64,000 nt of DNA, from positions 757,100-821,099 of the forward strand of contig JBEKRQ010000001.1 of NCBI GenBank assembly GCA_049517655.1, written 5' to 3'. How positions within the stretch are numbered: the first letter of the stretch is position 1; each line of letters begins with the position of its first letter. This DNA is from UBA11358 sp049517655. GTDB taxonomy: Bacteria; Verrucomicrobiota; Verrucomicrobiia; Limisphaerales; UBA11358. Positions 23,929-32,606 of this stretch are shown piece by piece. Below the pieces are notes generated by a model, which had not been told where the DNA came from, made no database searches, and was given only the letters and a program-made list of their open reading frames with translations. The translations under genes and the position numbers were made by a program.

Positions 23929-26436
23929 TCAGATCTTCGCCGGCGCCACGTTTTGCATCGTCACTTGCGACGCGCCAATATTCGGGCGTTCGCCTTTGTG
24001 CCACCACCACACGAACGCGCTGGCGATGTAGATGCTCGAATATGTGCCGGTGATGATGCCGATGAGGAATGTAAACGCGAAGTCGTTGATGACGCCGCCG
24101 CCGAAAAGATAGAGCGACATCGTGGCCAAAAACACCGTGCCGCTGGTGATCAGCGTTCGGCTCAAGGTCTGATTCACCGCTTGATTGATGATTTCCTTGA
24201 ACGAGCCGCGCACGCCGAGTTTCAGGTCTTCGCGGATGCGGTCAAAAATCACGATGGTGTCATTGGTGGAGAAGCCGATGATGGTCAGAACCGCCGCAAC
24301 GACTGTAGCGTTGAATTCGCGGCCCGAAACGCCGTTGGCAATGCAGTAACAGCCAATGGTCATAAACACGTCGTGAATGACCGCGACGACCGCGCCGACA
24401 GCGAACGAAAATTCGTAACGGAACGCGACATAAACCAAAATGCCGAAGAGCGACAGCAAACAGGCAACAATGGCCGATTGCAGAATCTCCCTGCCAACAA
24501 CCGCGCCGACGCGCTGCTGGCTGCCGACTTTGAAGTTCGCCTGCGGAAATTTGTCGGCGAGCGCCTGTTGGACTTTTTCGGCGGAGCCGGGTAAGGTTGT
24601 CACGCGGAGCGTTTCAGTGCCGCCGGCCACGTCCTTTTGATATTGGATTTGCGAATCCTTTTCACCGGTTTGCACGAGCACGGCGCGGATCTGTTCCACG
24701 TCAACTCGTTGCTGGAAACTGAATGTCGTGCTGTCACCGCCCATAAAGTCCACTCCGAACACCTTTGAACCGCGATGATAGCCGTAGATCAAGCCGACGA
24801 GAATAATCACCCATGACAAAACGAATGCGGGCCTAGCCAGTTTCATGAAATCGAGCTTGGTGGCGCGAATGAGATGGAACATCCGGAGCGATTTGATCCA
24901 ATCGTGGTCGAGCAGCCAGTTGAAAATCAGCCGCGTCACCACGAGCGCGGTGAACAAACTTGCCGCCACACCAATGGTCAGTGTCACGCCGAAACCTTTG
25001 ACTTCACCGGTGCCCATGAAAATCAGGATGACCGAGGCAATGAGCGTGGTGACGTGTGAATCGAAAATCGTGCCGAACGCCCGGGCGTAACCGGCGGCGA
25101 TTGCGCCCCGCAGGGATTTGCCCTTGGCCAATTCCTCGCGGATGCGTTCGTAAATCAGCACGTTCGCGTCCACCGCCATGCCGACGGTGAGCACCACGCC
25201 CGCGATGCCCGGCAAGGTGAGCGTCGTGCCGATGGAACACATGACGCCGAGCAAAATGATGATGTTCGTGACCAGCGCGATGTTTGCCACAACGCCCGCG
25301 AGCAAGTAATAGCACAGCATGAACGCGGAAACCAAAACAACGCCGGCGATGGACGCGCGAACACCGCTGCGAATTGAGTCTCTGCCGAGAGTTGGGTCAA
25401 CGTCGCTGGAATAGACAGGAATCAACGGGGCGCGCAGCGGATTTTGGAGGACGTTCGCCAATTCCAGCGCTGCTTGGATGGTATAGCGTCCCGTGATCTG
25501 ACCGTTGCCGGTTTCAATCGGACTCTGGATATTTGGCGCTGAATACAACTGGCCGTCCAAAACGATGGCCAGCCGGTGGTTAACGTTGTTGCGGGTGACG
25601 TCGGCAAACCTTTTTGCGCCGTTGTCATTGAGCGTGAAATCAATTTGCGGTTCCCCCAAATTGCCGCGCACCACCATCGCACTTTTTATGATGTCGCCGG
25701 CCAGGCCATTCTCCGGCTTTTTCTTTACGATGACCTGCTCAATTCTCGGCGGACCATTTGGTTGCAGTTCCACGTGCTTGAGCAGTTCATAACCCGGCGG
25801 AATCGGTTCATTGTTATTGATGATTTCATCGCTGTCATCCTTCACCATCCGGAATTCAAGATACGCGGCTTTTTGGATTTGTTCCTTGGCGCTTTCCTTG
25901 TCGGCCTCGGACAGGCCGGGCAACTGAATCAAAATGCGATTACCGCCCGCCGGTTGAATGACCGGCTCGGCCACGCCAAAACGGTCAATGCGTTTGCGCA
26001 ACACCTCAACCGCCTGCGAAAGCGCCCCGCCCGCATCCGACGGATTGGACAGCTTGTTCGTTTCCATCTCGACGAGAAAGGACGTGCCGCCCTGCAAATC
26101 GAGACCAAGTTTGATGCGTCCGGATGCATCGCGCTGAAGCTGGTTCAAAATGAACGTCGTTGGATACAACTCGTTCTCCGCGTTGACGAACGGAAAGTAG
26201 GGCCGAATGTCATTCGTGCCGATGGCTCCCTGTAAATTGGCGAACTCACGGTCGGGGCGCGCCTTTTGCAACGGTTCAAGCCGTTGCAAAATGTCCTTGA
26301 ACGCGGCGTCCCGCTTGACCGCGCGCGATGAAAATTGCTGCACCAGATCGCGCGACGTCGGCGGGTAAGTCTGATAAAGCGACCAGCAAATGATGAAGAC
26401 AACAAAGACGAATTTCCAGAAATCGTTTTTTTTCAT
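23929..26436 (-). CDS. secDF: Protein translocase subunits SecD and SecF, fused
   Basis: A membrane component that uses proton motive force to help preproteins through SecYEG. The fused single chain is 835 aa. The SecD part (about 1-500) includes KLGLDLQGGTSFLVEM, the periplasmic P1 region and ANVLIYERIREELAKGKSLRGAI. The SecF part (about 545-835) has VDFMGGDSTTF, FSTNDTIVIFDRIREDL and RTLITSGTVFLATMSLYLFGGG. Twelve membrane helices are expected. The ATG at 26436 gives a normal basic start (MKKNDFWKF); an extension from 26472 would overlap yajC. It starts 7 bp after the yajC stop, a classic yajC-secDF operon. Confidence 0.96.
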   Translation of the reverse strand: MKKNDFWKFVFVVFIICWSLYQTYPPTSRDLVQQFSSRAVKRDAAFKDILQRLEPLQKARPDREFANLQGAIGTNDIRPYFPFVNAENELYPTTFILNQLQRDASGRIKLGLDLQGGTSFLVEMETNKLSNPSDAGGALSQAVEVLRKRIDRFGVAEPVIQPAGGNRILIQLPGLSEADKESAKEQIQKAAYLEFRMVKDDSDEIINNNEPIPPGYELLKHVELQPNGPPRIEQVIVKKKPENGLAGDIIKSAMVVRGNLGEPQIDFTLNDNGAKRFADVTRNNVNHRLAIVLDGQLYSAPNIQSPIETGNGQITGRYTIQAALELANVLQNPLRAPLIPVYSSDVDPTLGRDSIRSGVRASIAGVVLVSAFMLCYYLLAGVVANIALVTNIIILLGVMCSIGTTLTLPGIAGVVLTVGMAVDANVLIYERIREELAKGKSLRGAIAAGYARAFGTIFDSHVTTLIASVILIFMGTGEVKGFGVTLTIGVAASLFTALVVTRLIFNWLLDHDWIKSLRMFHLIRATKLDFMKLARPAFVLSWVIILVGLIYGYHRGSKVFGVDFMGGDSTTFSFQQRVDVEQIRAVLVQTGEKDSQIQYQKDVAGGTETLRVTTLPGSAEKVQQALADKFPQANFKVGSQQRVGAVVGREILQSAIVACLLSLFGILVYVAFRYEFSFAVGAVVAVIHDVFMTIGCYCIANGVSGREFNATVVAAVLTIIGFSTNDTIVIFDRIREDLKLGVRGSFKEIINQAVNQTLSRTLITSGTVFLATMSLYLFGGGVINDFAFTFLIGIITGTYSSIYIASAFVWWWHKGERPNIGASQVTMQNVAPAKI

Positions 26437-26443
26437 TGTCAGC

Positions 26444-26794
26444 CTACGATTCAGTCGTGCCGCCGGATTCAATAATTTCCACCACTGAAGACTTGGTGAT
26501 TTCCATTTTGGCGTCAGCCGACCGGAGTGAAACAGTCTTGTCCTTCACGGTGATGACAATGCCGACGATGCCGCCGGCTGTGACCACCTTGTCGCCCGAT
26601 TTGAGGTTTTTGAGCAATGCCGCGTGCCGGGCGCGCTGCTGCTGTTGTGGCCGAAACAGGAGGAAATACATCATTACCCCCATCAAAACCAACAAGATAA
26701 GGGGGCTGCCAAAGAGAGCTTGGAAGCCTGTTGGCTGTTGTGGTTGTCCGGATTGCGGCGATGCCGCCTGTGCCAGAATTTCGTTCAAGTGCAT
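26444..26794 (-). CDS. yajC: Preprotein translocase auxiliary subunit YajC
   Basis: A small inner-membrane protein bound to SecDF. One helix (LILLVLMGVMMYFLLFRPQQQQ, about residues 30-52) is followed by the KOW-like cytosolic part with LKSGDKVVTAGGIVGIV. Its 116 aa are typical. It is directly upstream of secDF and 81 bp downstream of ispG. That gap may hold a promoter (AT-rich, with a TATAGC-like hexamer near 26869), but this is weak. Confidence 0.95.
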   Translation of the reverse strand: MHLNEILAQAASPQSGQPQQPTGFQALFGSPLILLVLMGVMMYFLLFRPQQQQRARHAALLKNLKSGDKVVTAGGIVGIVITVKDKTVSLRSADAKMEITKSSVVEIIESGGTTES

Positions 26795-26875
26795 AAATTG
26801 AAAAATGGGTGTTCACTTTATGAAAGCAGGCGCATCGGGGCAAGCGTTTTGGCTGCCGAAATTGCTATAATTTCA

Positions 26876-28702
26876 CTATTTTAAAGTTTCAACTTTAGCT
26901 TCCGGCTCGACCCACTTGTTATGTTCCTTGATAAGGTCAACGAGTCGTTCCACAGCTTCGGCTTCGGGGATGTTGAACTTGATCGCCTGCTTGCCGACGT
27001 AAAGGTTGATCTTGCCGGGCGCGCCGCCAACGTATCCGAAGTCGGCATCTGCCATTTCACCCGGGCCGTTCACGATGCAGCCCATGATGGCGATTTTAAC
27101 ACCCTTGAGATGCTCCGTCCGAGCCTTGATGCGAGCCATCACGGTCTGCAAGTTGAACAGCGTCCGCCCGCACGACGGGCACACCACGTAATCGGTCTTG
27201 AACGAACGGCAGCCCGCTGCCTGCAAAATATTGTAAGCCAGCCGCAGCGATTGTCCGCTGTCGGACTCCCCGCGAATCAAAATCGCATCGCCAATGCCGT
27301 CCGCCAGCAGCGAACCGATTACAACGGACGCGCGCAGCAAGACGATTTTGGGTTCCAGTGGCACAGACCTCTGGTCTGTGTTCGCCCTTTCATTCACAGG
27401 CTGGAAGCCTGTGCCACATAAACAATCCTTGAGTAGAATCGGATTGTTGCGACCAAGTCTCTTCAATTTCGCCACGAGCAGACGGAATGCAGTAATCGCG
27501 GGTAAATTCACACCATCTTTTACAGTCACGAGTTGCGTGTCACTGTTAATGTTGAAATCCTTTGTTGGGTCGAGTTCCGCAACATTCAAGTCTTCATAGA
27601 CTGCCTCCGGTTTCACGTCGTCCCTCAGGCGAATCTTCGGAGTAACCTTGTCCCACGTGGCGCGAGTGACGACGACGCGGATGAGCTGTTCGCCGCCGCA
27701 CTTGAAATTTTCGCTTGGAGAAATTCCCGGCGTTTTGCGACGCTCGAAGTGGAAGGGGTCGAACGGAAATTCCGAATTCGGAATTCGGAATTCGGAATTC
27801 GACAGTTTGGGAATTTGCGCCAGCAAATCGCGGCAGACCTCGACTTCGCGCGGCGAATCTTCCGTGAGTGAAACTCGGATCGTGTCGCCCAACCCGTCGC
27901 ACAGCAACGAGCCGATGCCGATGGCGGATTTGATGCGGCCGTCCTCGCCCCCGCCCGCCTCGGTCACACCCAGGTGGATCGGATAATTCCAGTCCGGCCC
28001 TTCCTGTTCCAGCCGCGCGACGAGCAGCCGATAACATTCGATCATCACCTTGGGATTGCTCGCTTTCATCGAGAATTTGAAGTTGTGGAAATCGTGCATG
28101 CGGCAGATGCGGGCGAATTCCAACGCGCTCTCGACCATGCCAAGCGGCGTATCACCGTAACGGTTCATGATGCGGTCGGAAAGCGAGCCGTGGTTCGTGC
28201 CGATGCGCAACGCGCGCTTCAGGCGTTTGCACTCGATGACCAGAGGCGTGAATTTTTCCTCAATGCGCTTTAATTCGGCGGCGTATTGCCCATCGGTGTA
28301 TTCCTTGCCGGCAAATTTCTTGGAATCGGCGTAGTTGCCCGGATTGACACGCACGACTTCGACCCATTTCACCGCTTCCATCGCCGCCTCCGGTTTGAAA
28401 TGGATGTCGGCGACGATAGGCACGTTGCAGCCGCGCTTGCGAAGCCCGGCGACAATGTTTTTGAGATTCGCCGCGTCTTTGACTGTCGGCGCGGTGATGC
28501 GGACGATCTGGCAGCCGACGGCGACGAGGTCGAGCGTTTGTTTCACGCACCCGGCGGTGTCCATCGTGTCGCATGTAATCATGGACTGTATGACGACCGG
28601 ATGGTCGCCACCAATGACGATGCCGCCGCGCGCCGGATCGCCGATGACAATTTCGCGGCTCTTCCGCCGCTGATGAAAAAATGGTGATTCGCAGTAGCGC
28701 AT
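26876..28702 (-). CDS. ispG: 4-hydroxy-3-methylbut-2-enyl diphosphate synthase, long form, with two repeat-derived insertions
   Basis: An iron-sulfur enzyme converting MEcPP to HMBPP in the MEP pathway. The three-domain long form (plant/Chlamydia/Bacteroidetes type) is expected to have an extra middle domain; here the protein is 608 aa. The N-terminal TIM barrel shows PVVIQSMITCDTMDT and VADIHFKPEAAM. The C-terminal cluster cysteines are in CPSCGRTLFN and MGCIVNGPGEMADADFGY. Two segments look inserted: NSEFRIPNSEF at about residues 300-311 (tandem GAATTCG repeat) and GTGFQPVNERANTDQRSVP at about 428-448 (family C palindrome). The ATG at 28702 lies 4 bp after the rseP stop. Confidence 0.94.
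   Translation of the reverse strand: MRYCESPFFHQRRKSREIVIGDPARGGIVIGGDHPVVIQSMITCDTMDTAGCVKQTLDLVAVGCQIVRITAPTVKDAANLKNIVAGLRKRGCNVPIVADIHFKPEAAMEAVKWVEVVRVNPGNYADSKKFAGKEYTDGQYAAELKRIEEKFTPLVIECKRLKRALRIGTNHGSLSDRIMNRYGDTPLGMVESALEFARICRMHDFHNFKFSMKASNPKVMIECYRLLVARLEQEGPDWNYPIHLGVTEAGGGEDGRIKSAIGIGSLLCDGLGDTIRVSLTEDSPREVEVCRDLLAQIPKLSNSEFRIPNSEFPFDPFHFERRKTPGISPSENFKCGGEQLIRVVVTRATWDKVTPKIRLRDDVKPEAVYEDLNVAELDPTKDFNINSDTQLVTVKDGVNLPAITAFRLLVAKLKRLGRNNPILLKDCLCGTGFQPVNERANTDQRSVPLEPKIVLLRASVVIGSLLADGIGDAILIRGESDSGQSLRLAYNILQAAGCRSFKTDYVVCPSCGRTLFNLQTVMARIKARTEHLKGVKIAIMGCIVNGPGEMADADFGYVGGAPGKINLYVGKQAIKFNIPEAEAVERLVDLIKEHNKWVEPEAKVETLK
27357..27417. repeat. Family C palindromic element inside ispG
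   Basis: AGTGGCACAGACCTCTGGTC, then a spacer, then CACAGGCTGGAAGCCTGTGCCAC (given in part). Two dyads with GTGGCAC/GTGCCAC ends, like 5194-5248. It is carried in frame by ispG. Confidence 0.82.
27768..27801. repeat. Tandem GAATTCG repeat inside ispG, family D
   Basis: About four 8-9-bp units of AATTCCG/AATTCGG, self-complementary through GAATTC. On the minus strand it encodes NSEFRIPNSEF in IspG. Confidence 0.82.
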
Positions 28703-28706
28703 GAAA

Positions 28707-30092
28707 TTATCTGGCCGGCACCGGTACAGTTTCTGCGGGTGGCTGGGTTGTTTGTTCGATTTGCACGTTGTTATTGAACATCGCTCGGAACAGTGGAATC
28801 CGTTTGATGTCAAAGAACGAGACATAGAGCATGAACGAAATCACGAGCACCGCGAAGCAGGTCGTGGTGTATTCGACGAACCTGATGTCCAAAGGCCGGC
28901 GGCGGATTTTTTCGATGATTGCCATCAAAATGTGGCCGCCGTCGAGCACGGGAACCGGCAGCAAATTGATAATTGCAAGGTTGATGTTGAGCAACACAAG
29001 AAAACTCAAGGCGAGGCGATAGTCCGCGTTCACATACACGGCAAGAATCGAAAGGATGCCCAATGGGCCGCTCAAATCGCTCGCTTTCACGCCTGTCTGC
29101 CGCGTATGAATGAGGGCCGAGATAACTCCGAAGGTTTGTTTTGTGACTTCCTGAATCTGGACCCACGGCAAAGGACCGGGCTTTTTCACCTCGTAGACAC
29201 CTTCACTGAAAACGACGCCGATGCGGGCACGCTCGTTGACCGGGTCGTATTGCGGCGTTACGGTCGTGCTCCTTTTTTCATTCTGACGGTTGAACACGAT
29301 TATACACGGTTTGCCTTCGGATTTGGAAATGACCTCGATCATCCGGTCTCTGCTGGGGACCGGGATTCCATTTACCGACAGGATTTTATCGCCACTCATC
29401 AAACCAGCCGCCGCTGCGGGCATGCCACTTTCGACGGCACCGACGACTGGATGCTCACGTGGATCGAGATCCAGCCACTTGCCACCCGCGGGGTTCGCCT
29501 TGGCCGTCAGATAGTAGGTTTTCTGTTCACCACTCCGTTTGATGACTACGGGAAAGACATTGGTCTTGGCCGTCATCGTCTCGAATACAACATCCTGCCA
29601 GGATTCCACCGCATGCCCGTTGACTATCACGATACGGTCGCCTTCCGTGATCCCAAGTTTTCCTTCCGGCGAATTCGGATTGACTTCGCCAATCACCGAC
29701 GGGTTTACCAATATGGGCAATCCGACAAAATAAATCACCGTGGCAATGGCGAAGGCGAACACGACGTTCATGAACGGTCCGGCAAAAGCAACAAGTATTT
29801 TGCGCAACGGAGGCGCAGGCGGGACCTTTTCGGTGGACTGACCTTCCAGCGCTTCGGAGGTAATCATTTGCGGCAGCTTCACAAAACCGCCGGCGGGAAT
29901 CCAACGCAGCGAATATTCGACGCCGTTGCGCTTCCGACTGCAAATTTTTGGGCCAAACCCGACGGCAAATTCGTCCACTTTCATTCCCAGCCGGCGCGCG
30001 ACCCAAAAATGGCCAAACTCATGGACAAAAATGGCCGCGCCAAACAACGCCAACACGGCGGCAATCACGTAAATGATGTTTAAAATGGTCAT
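28707..30092 (-). CDS. rseP: Site-2 protease family zinc metalloprotease RseP
   Basis: An intramembrane protease (M50) that cuts anti-sigma factors and leftover signal peptides. The zinc motif HEFGHF lies in the first membrane helix (about residues 22-27) and the third ligand region is NLLPVPVLDGGHI near 390. Two PDZ domains are visible (GEVNPNSPEGKLGITEGDRIV and GAVESGMPAAAAGLMSGDKIL). At 461 aa it is of normal length. The ATG at 30092 places HExxH at the usual depth; an upstream extension would overlap dxr. The dxr stop is 36 bp before, and the cdsA-dxr-rseP order is commonly conserved. Confidence 0.95.
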   Translation of the reverse strand: MTILNIIYVIAAVLALFGAAIFVHEFGHFWVARRLGMKVDEFAVGFGPKICSRKRNGVEYSLRWIPAGGFVKLPQMITSEALEGQSTEKVPPAPPLRKILVAFAGPFMNVVFAFAIATVIYFVGLPILVNPSVIGEVNPNSPEGKLGITEGDRIVIVNGHAVESWQDVVFETMTAKTNVFPVVIKRSGEQKTYYLTAKANPAGGKWLDLDPREHPVVGAVESGMPAAAAGLMSGDKILSVNGIPVPSRDRMIEVISKSEGKPCIIVFNRQNEKRSTTVTPQYDPVNERARIGVVFSEGVYEVKKPGPLPWVQIQEVTKQTFGVISALIHTRQTGVKASDLSGPLGILSILAVYVNADYRLALSFLVLLNINLAIINLLPVPVLDGGHILMAIIEKIRRRPLDIRFVEYTTTCFAVLVISFMLYVSFFDIKRIPLFRAMFNNNVQIEQTTQPPAETVPVPAR

Positions 30093-30127
30093 GCAAAAAC
30101 CAGCTTTTAAGAATGTAATAGTAAAAA

Positions 30128-31273
30128 TTAAATTGTGGCTTCGTGCCGCGCCCAAGCGTCGGCTTCCAAAATTTGTTCGAGTGTCGGATGCAGAACGACT
30201 TTGTGCCGTTCCATGGTGCGCCGCACTGTTTCCGCGATTTGCGGGAAATTGATTTTGCGATCTACGAACGCTTTGACCGCGACTTCGTTGGCCGCGTTCA
30301 ATACCGCCGGCAGCGTGCCGCCCATCTCCCCTGCCCTGCGCGCAAGATTCAGCGCCGGAAAGCGTTCCACGTCAGGTTCTTCAAACGTGAGGCTGCCGAG
30401 TCTGGTGAAATCGGTTTGCACGCGTCCGCTCGGCGCGCGATCGGGATACGTTAATGCGTATTGAATCGGCAAACACATGTCCGGCGTGGACAACTGCGCG
30501 AGCATTGAGCCGTCCACAAACTCGACCATTGAATGAACGATGCTCTGCGGATGCACCAGCACGCCGACGCGTTCCATGCCAATATTGAACAACCACCGCG
30601 CTTCGATCATCTCCAGTCCTTTATTGAACAGCGTGGCCGAATCAATTGTAATTTTGCGGCCCATGACCCACGACGGATGTTTGAGCGCGCACTCTACCGT
30701 GATTTCCGAGAATTTTTCCTTCGGCCAGATTTTTTTGTCGCGAAACGGCCCGCCGGAAGCGGTCAACCAAAGTTTGCGGACTGAACTCGGAGGCTTTCCA
30801 TCGAGACATTGGAAAATCGCCGAATGTTCGCTGTCCACGGCGAGAACGCGGACGCCGTGTTTGCGCGCTTCTTCCATGACGATTTCGCCGGCCATGACCA
30901 GGATTTCCTTGGACGCGACGGCGATGTCCTTGCCGGCGCGAATCGCGGCGAGCGCGGGTTTTAGTCCCGCCGTGCCAACAATCGCAATCAACACAATGTC
31001 CGCCGACGGCAACGTGGCGAGTTTGATCAAACCTTCGTCGCCTGAATAAACCTGCGTGGTTGCGCCGAAGAATTTTCCCAGTTTGCGGGCTTTTTCCGGA
31101 TTACCGATGCAAATTGCCTCGGGCCGGTGTTTGCGGGTTTGCTCAAGAAGCAACTTAGCGTTATTGCCCGCAGCCAGGCCAACCAGCCGGATCCGATCCG
31201 GCAAATCCCCGGCGACTTTGACGGTGCTGGTGCCGATGGAACCGGTGCTGCCAAGGAGAACGACGTTTTTCAT
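30128..31273 (-). CDS. dxr: 1-deoxy-D-xylulose 5-phosphate reductoisomerase
   Basis: Second enzyme of the MEP pathway, NADPH-dependent. The Rossmann start KNVVLLGSTGSIGTST, the catalytic block LAVDSEHSAIFQCL, WLTASGGPF and the flexible loop around HPSWVMGRKITIDSATLFNKGLE (stated in part) are all present. At 381 aa it is full length. It overlaps the cdsA stop codon by 4 bp (ATGA at 31270-31273), a sign of translational coupling. No repeat insertion is seen in this enzyme, unlike IspD and IspG. Confidence 0.96.
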   Translation of the reverse strand: MKNVVLLGSTGSIGTSTVKVAGDLPDRIRLVGLAAGNNAKLLLEQTRKHRPEAICIGNPEKARKLGKFFGATTQVYSGDEGLIKLATLPSADIVLIAIVGTAGLKPALAAIRAGKDIAVASKEILVMAGEIVMEEARKHGVRVLAVDSEHSAIFQCLDGKPPSSVRKLWLTASGGPFRDKKIWPKEKFSEITVECALKHPSWVMGRKITIDSATLFNKGLEMIEARWLFNIGMERVGVLVHPQSIVHSMVEFVDGSMLAQLSTPDMCLPIQYALTYPDRAPSGRVQTDFTRLGSLTFEEPDVERFPALNLARRAGEMGGTLPAVLNAANEVAVKAFVDRKINFPQIAETVRRTMERHKVVLHPTLEQILEADAWARHEATI

Positions 31274-32181
31274 GGAACCAGGATATGCCGTAAATAGAGA
31301 TACATGATGGGCGCGTTGAACAAAAGACTGTCGAGCAAATCGAGAATGCCGCCGATGCCGGGGAAAAAACTGCCGGAGTCTTTCACGCCGGCCCCGCGTT
31401 TGAACAACGACTCAATCAAATCGCCGACGACGGCAGTCATACCGAACAAAACGCCGAGCAGAACGGCGTGGAACCAGTTCATGTCCGCCATTTTATCTCC
31501 AAAAAAACCTGCAAACAGGGCGCTCGACGCCGTCGAAAATAAAATCGCGCCGCCAAAGCCCTCCCAGGTTTTGCCGGGGCTGATGCGCGGCATCATCTTG
31601 TGCCTGCCGATGAGCGAGCCGACGGCATACGCGCCGGTGTCGCTGAACTTTGTGACCAGCACGAAGTAGAGCAGAAAAAATTTGCCATCCACGCCTGGGA
31701 AAAAATTGATTTTTTGAATGAAGTTCAACAGCCACGGCACATACATGAGACCGAAGAGTGTCGTCGCAATGGCCACGATTCCCACCGCGTTGGACTTTGA
31801 CAATAATTGTCGCAGACACAAACCGAGCACGAACAAGATAAGAAAGCCCGTTTCAAAATCGTTGACGCGCGCCGGGGAACCCGAAGTGCCAAGATGACCG
31901 GTTAAATTCAAAAATGTCCCAACCATCAGCAGCACGCCGCCGAGCAGACCGCACCACTTGAAGCAAACAAGGCCGCATTTTTCGGCGAGTCCATAAAATT
32001 CCGCGAGGCCGGCCAGCGCGAGAAAGACAATGATGAGAATGAATACGCCATTGGAAATCAACGCGTTGCCGGAAAACAAAGCGGTGATGATCACCGTCCA
32101 GAGAATCACCGAGGTGATTAACCGGCGGAGAAAAACCTGCGCCTTCGAGGGCGTTTGCGCTGCCGCAGCTGCGTCGGACAT
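31270..32181 (-). CDS. cdsA: Phosphatidate cytidylyltransferase
   Basis: An inner-membrane enzyme making CDP-diacylglycerol from phosphatidate and CTP. The C-terminal CdsA signature is present: SPGKTWEGFGGA, then GDLIESLFKRGAGVKDSG and PGIGGILDLLDSLLF. About eight hydrophobic helices occur in 303 aa. The ATG at 32181 is preferred; the extension from 32313 reads through GC-rich upstream DNA with no family match. It is the first gene of the minus-strand run here. The usual upstream partner uppS is not seen; instead a tRNA gene on the other strand and an inverted repeat lie upstream. Confidence 0.93.
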   Translation of the reverse strand: MSDAAAAAQTPSKAQVFLRRLITSVILWTVIITALFSGNALISNGVFILIIVFLALAGLAEFYGLAEKCGLVCFKWCGLLGGVLLMVGTFLNLTGHLGTSGSPARVNDFETGFLILFVLGLCLRQLLSKSNAVGIVAIATTLFGLMYVPWLLNFIQKINFFPGVDGKFFLLYFVLVTKFSDTGAYAVGSLIGRHKMMPRISPGKTWEGFGGAILFSTASSALFAGFFGDKMADMNWFHAVLLGVLFGMTAVVGDLIESLFKRGAGVKDSGSFFPGIGGILDLLDSLLFNAPIMYLYLRHILVP

Positions 32182-32258
32182 GCGCGCGCAAGGTAACAGA
32201 CGTGGCGGCGATTGCCAACACCGACTTCTGTCGCGCAGAATGAAGTTCTTAATTGCAT

Positions 32259-32328
32259 TGTAGCGGCGCTCTGTGAGCGCCGACGTTGGCAATTCGGATA
32301 TTGCGGCGGTCACAGACCGCCGCTACAG
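32259..32328. repeat. Inverted repeat upstream of cdsA
   Basis: TGTAGCGGCGCTCTGTGAGC on the left pairs with GCGGCGGTCACAGACCGCCG and CTACAG on the right; each arm also contains its own dyad (GGCGCT/AGCGCC and GCGGTC/GACCGC). It is distinct from families A-C. Confidence 0.7.
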
Positions 32329-32403
32329 CCAAGTTGGATTCACTTAACAATTGCGCGGCGCGCGTTTTTGTGCAAAAGCTGTTGTCGCACGAACGGCAAG
32401 GCT

Positions 32404-32479
32404 GGGGTCGTAGCTCAGTTGGTAGAGCGGCTGGTTCGCAATCAGCAGGTCAGGGGTTCGAATCCCCTCGGCTCCACCA
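32404..32479 (+). tRNA. tRNA-Ala, anticodon CGC
   Basis: A 76-nt cloverleaf. The acceptor GGGGTCG pairs with CGGCTCC and carries the G3-U70 wobble pair that defines alanine tRNAs. The D arm is GCTC/GAGC, the anticodon stem GCTGG/TCAGC with loop TTCGCAA (anticodon CGC, codon GCG), and the T arm AGGGG-TTCGAAT-CCCCT. The 3' CCA is encoded. A 24-bp palindrome starts at its last bases. Confidence 0.95.
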
Positions 32480-32501
32480 GCCCCGAAAGCTTTCGGGGCT
32501 G
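32478..32501 (+). terminator. Perfect 24-bp palindrome after tRNA-Ala
   Basis: CAGCCCCGAAAG followed by CTTTCGGGGCTG, beginning in the encoded CCA end. It could form a strong hairpin stopping or processing the tRNA transcript. No T-run follows, so intrinsic termination is uncertain. Confidence 0.4.
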
Positions 32502-32606
32502 CCGCGCCGGAGCACGAAGTGCGAAGGCGGGCCGACACCAGCCAAGTGCAATACGCTCCGAGCTACGGATGGCAAGCCAATTCATATTTTGACAAACTCA
32601 TTCTAT

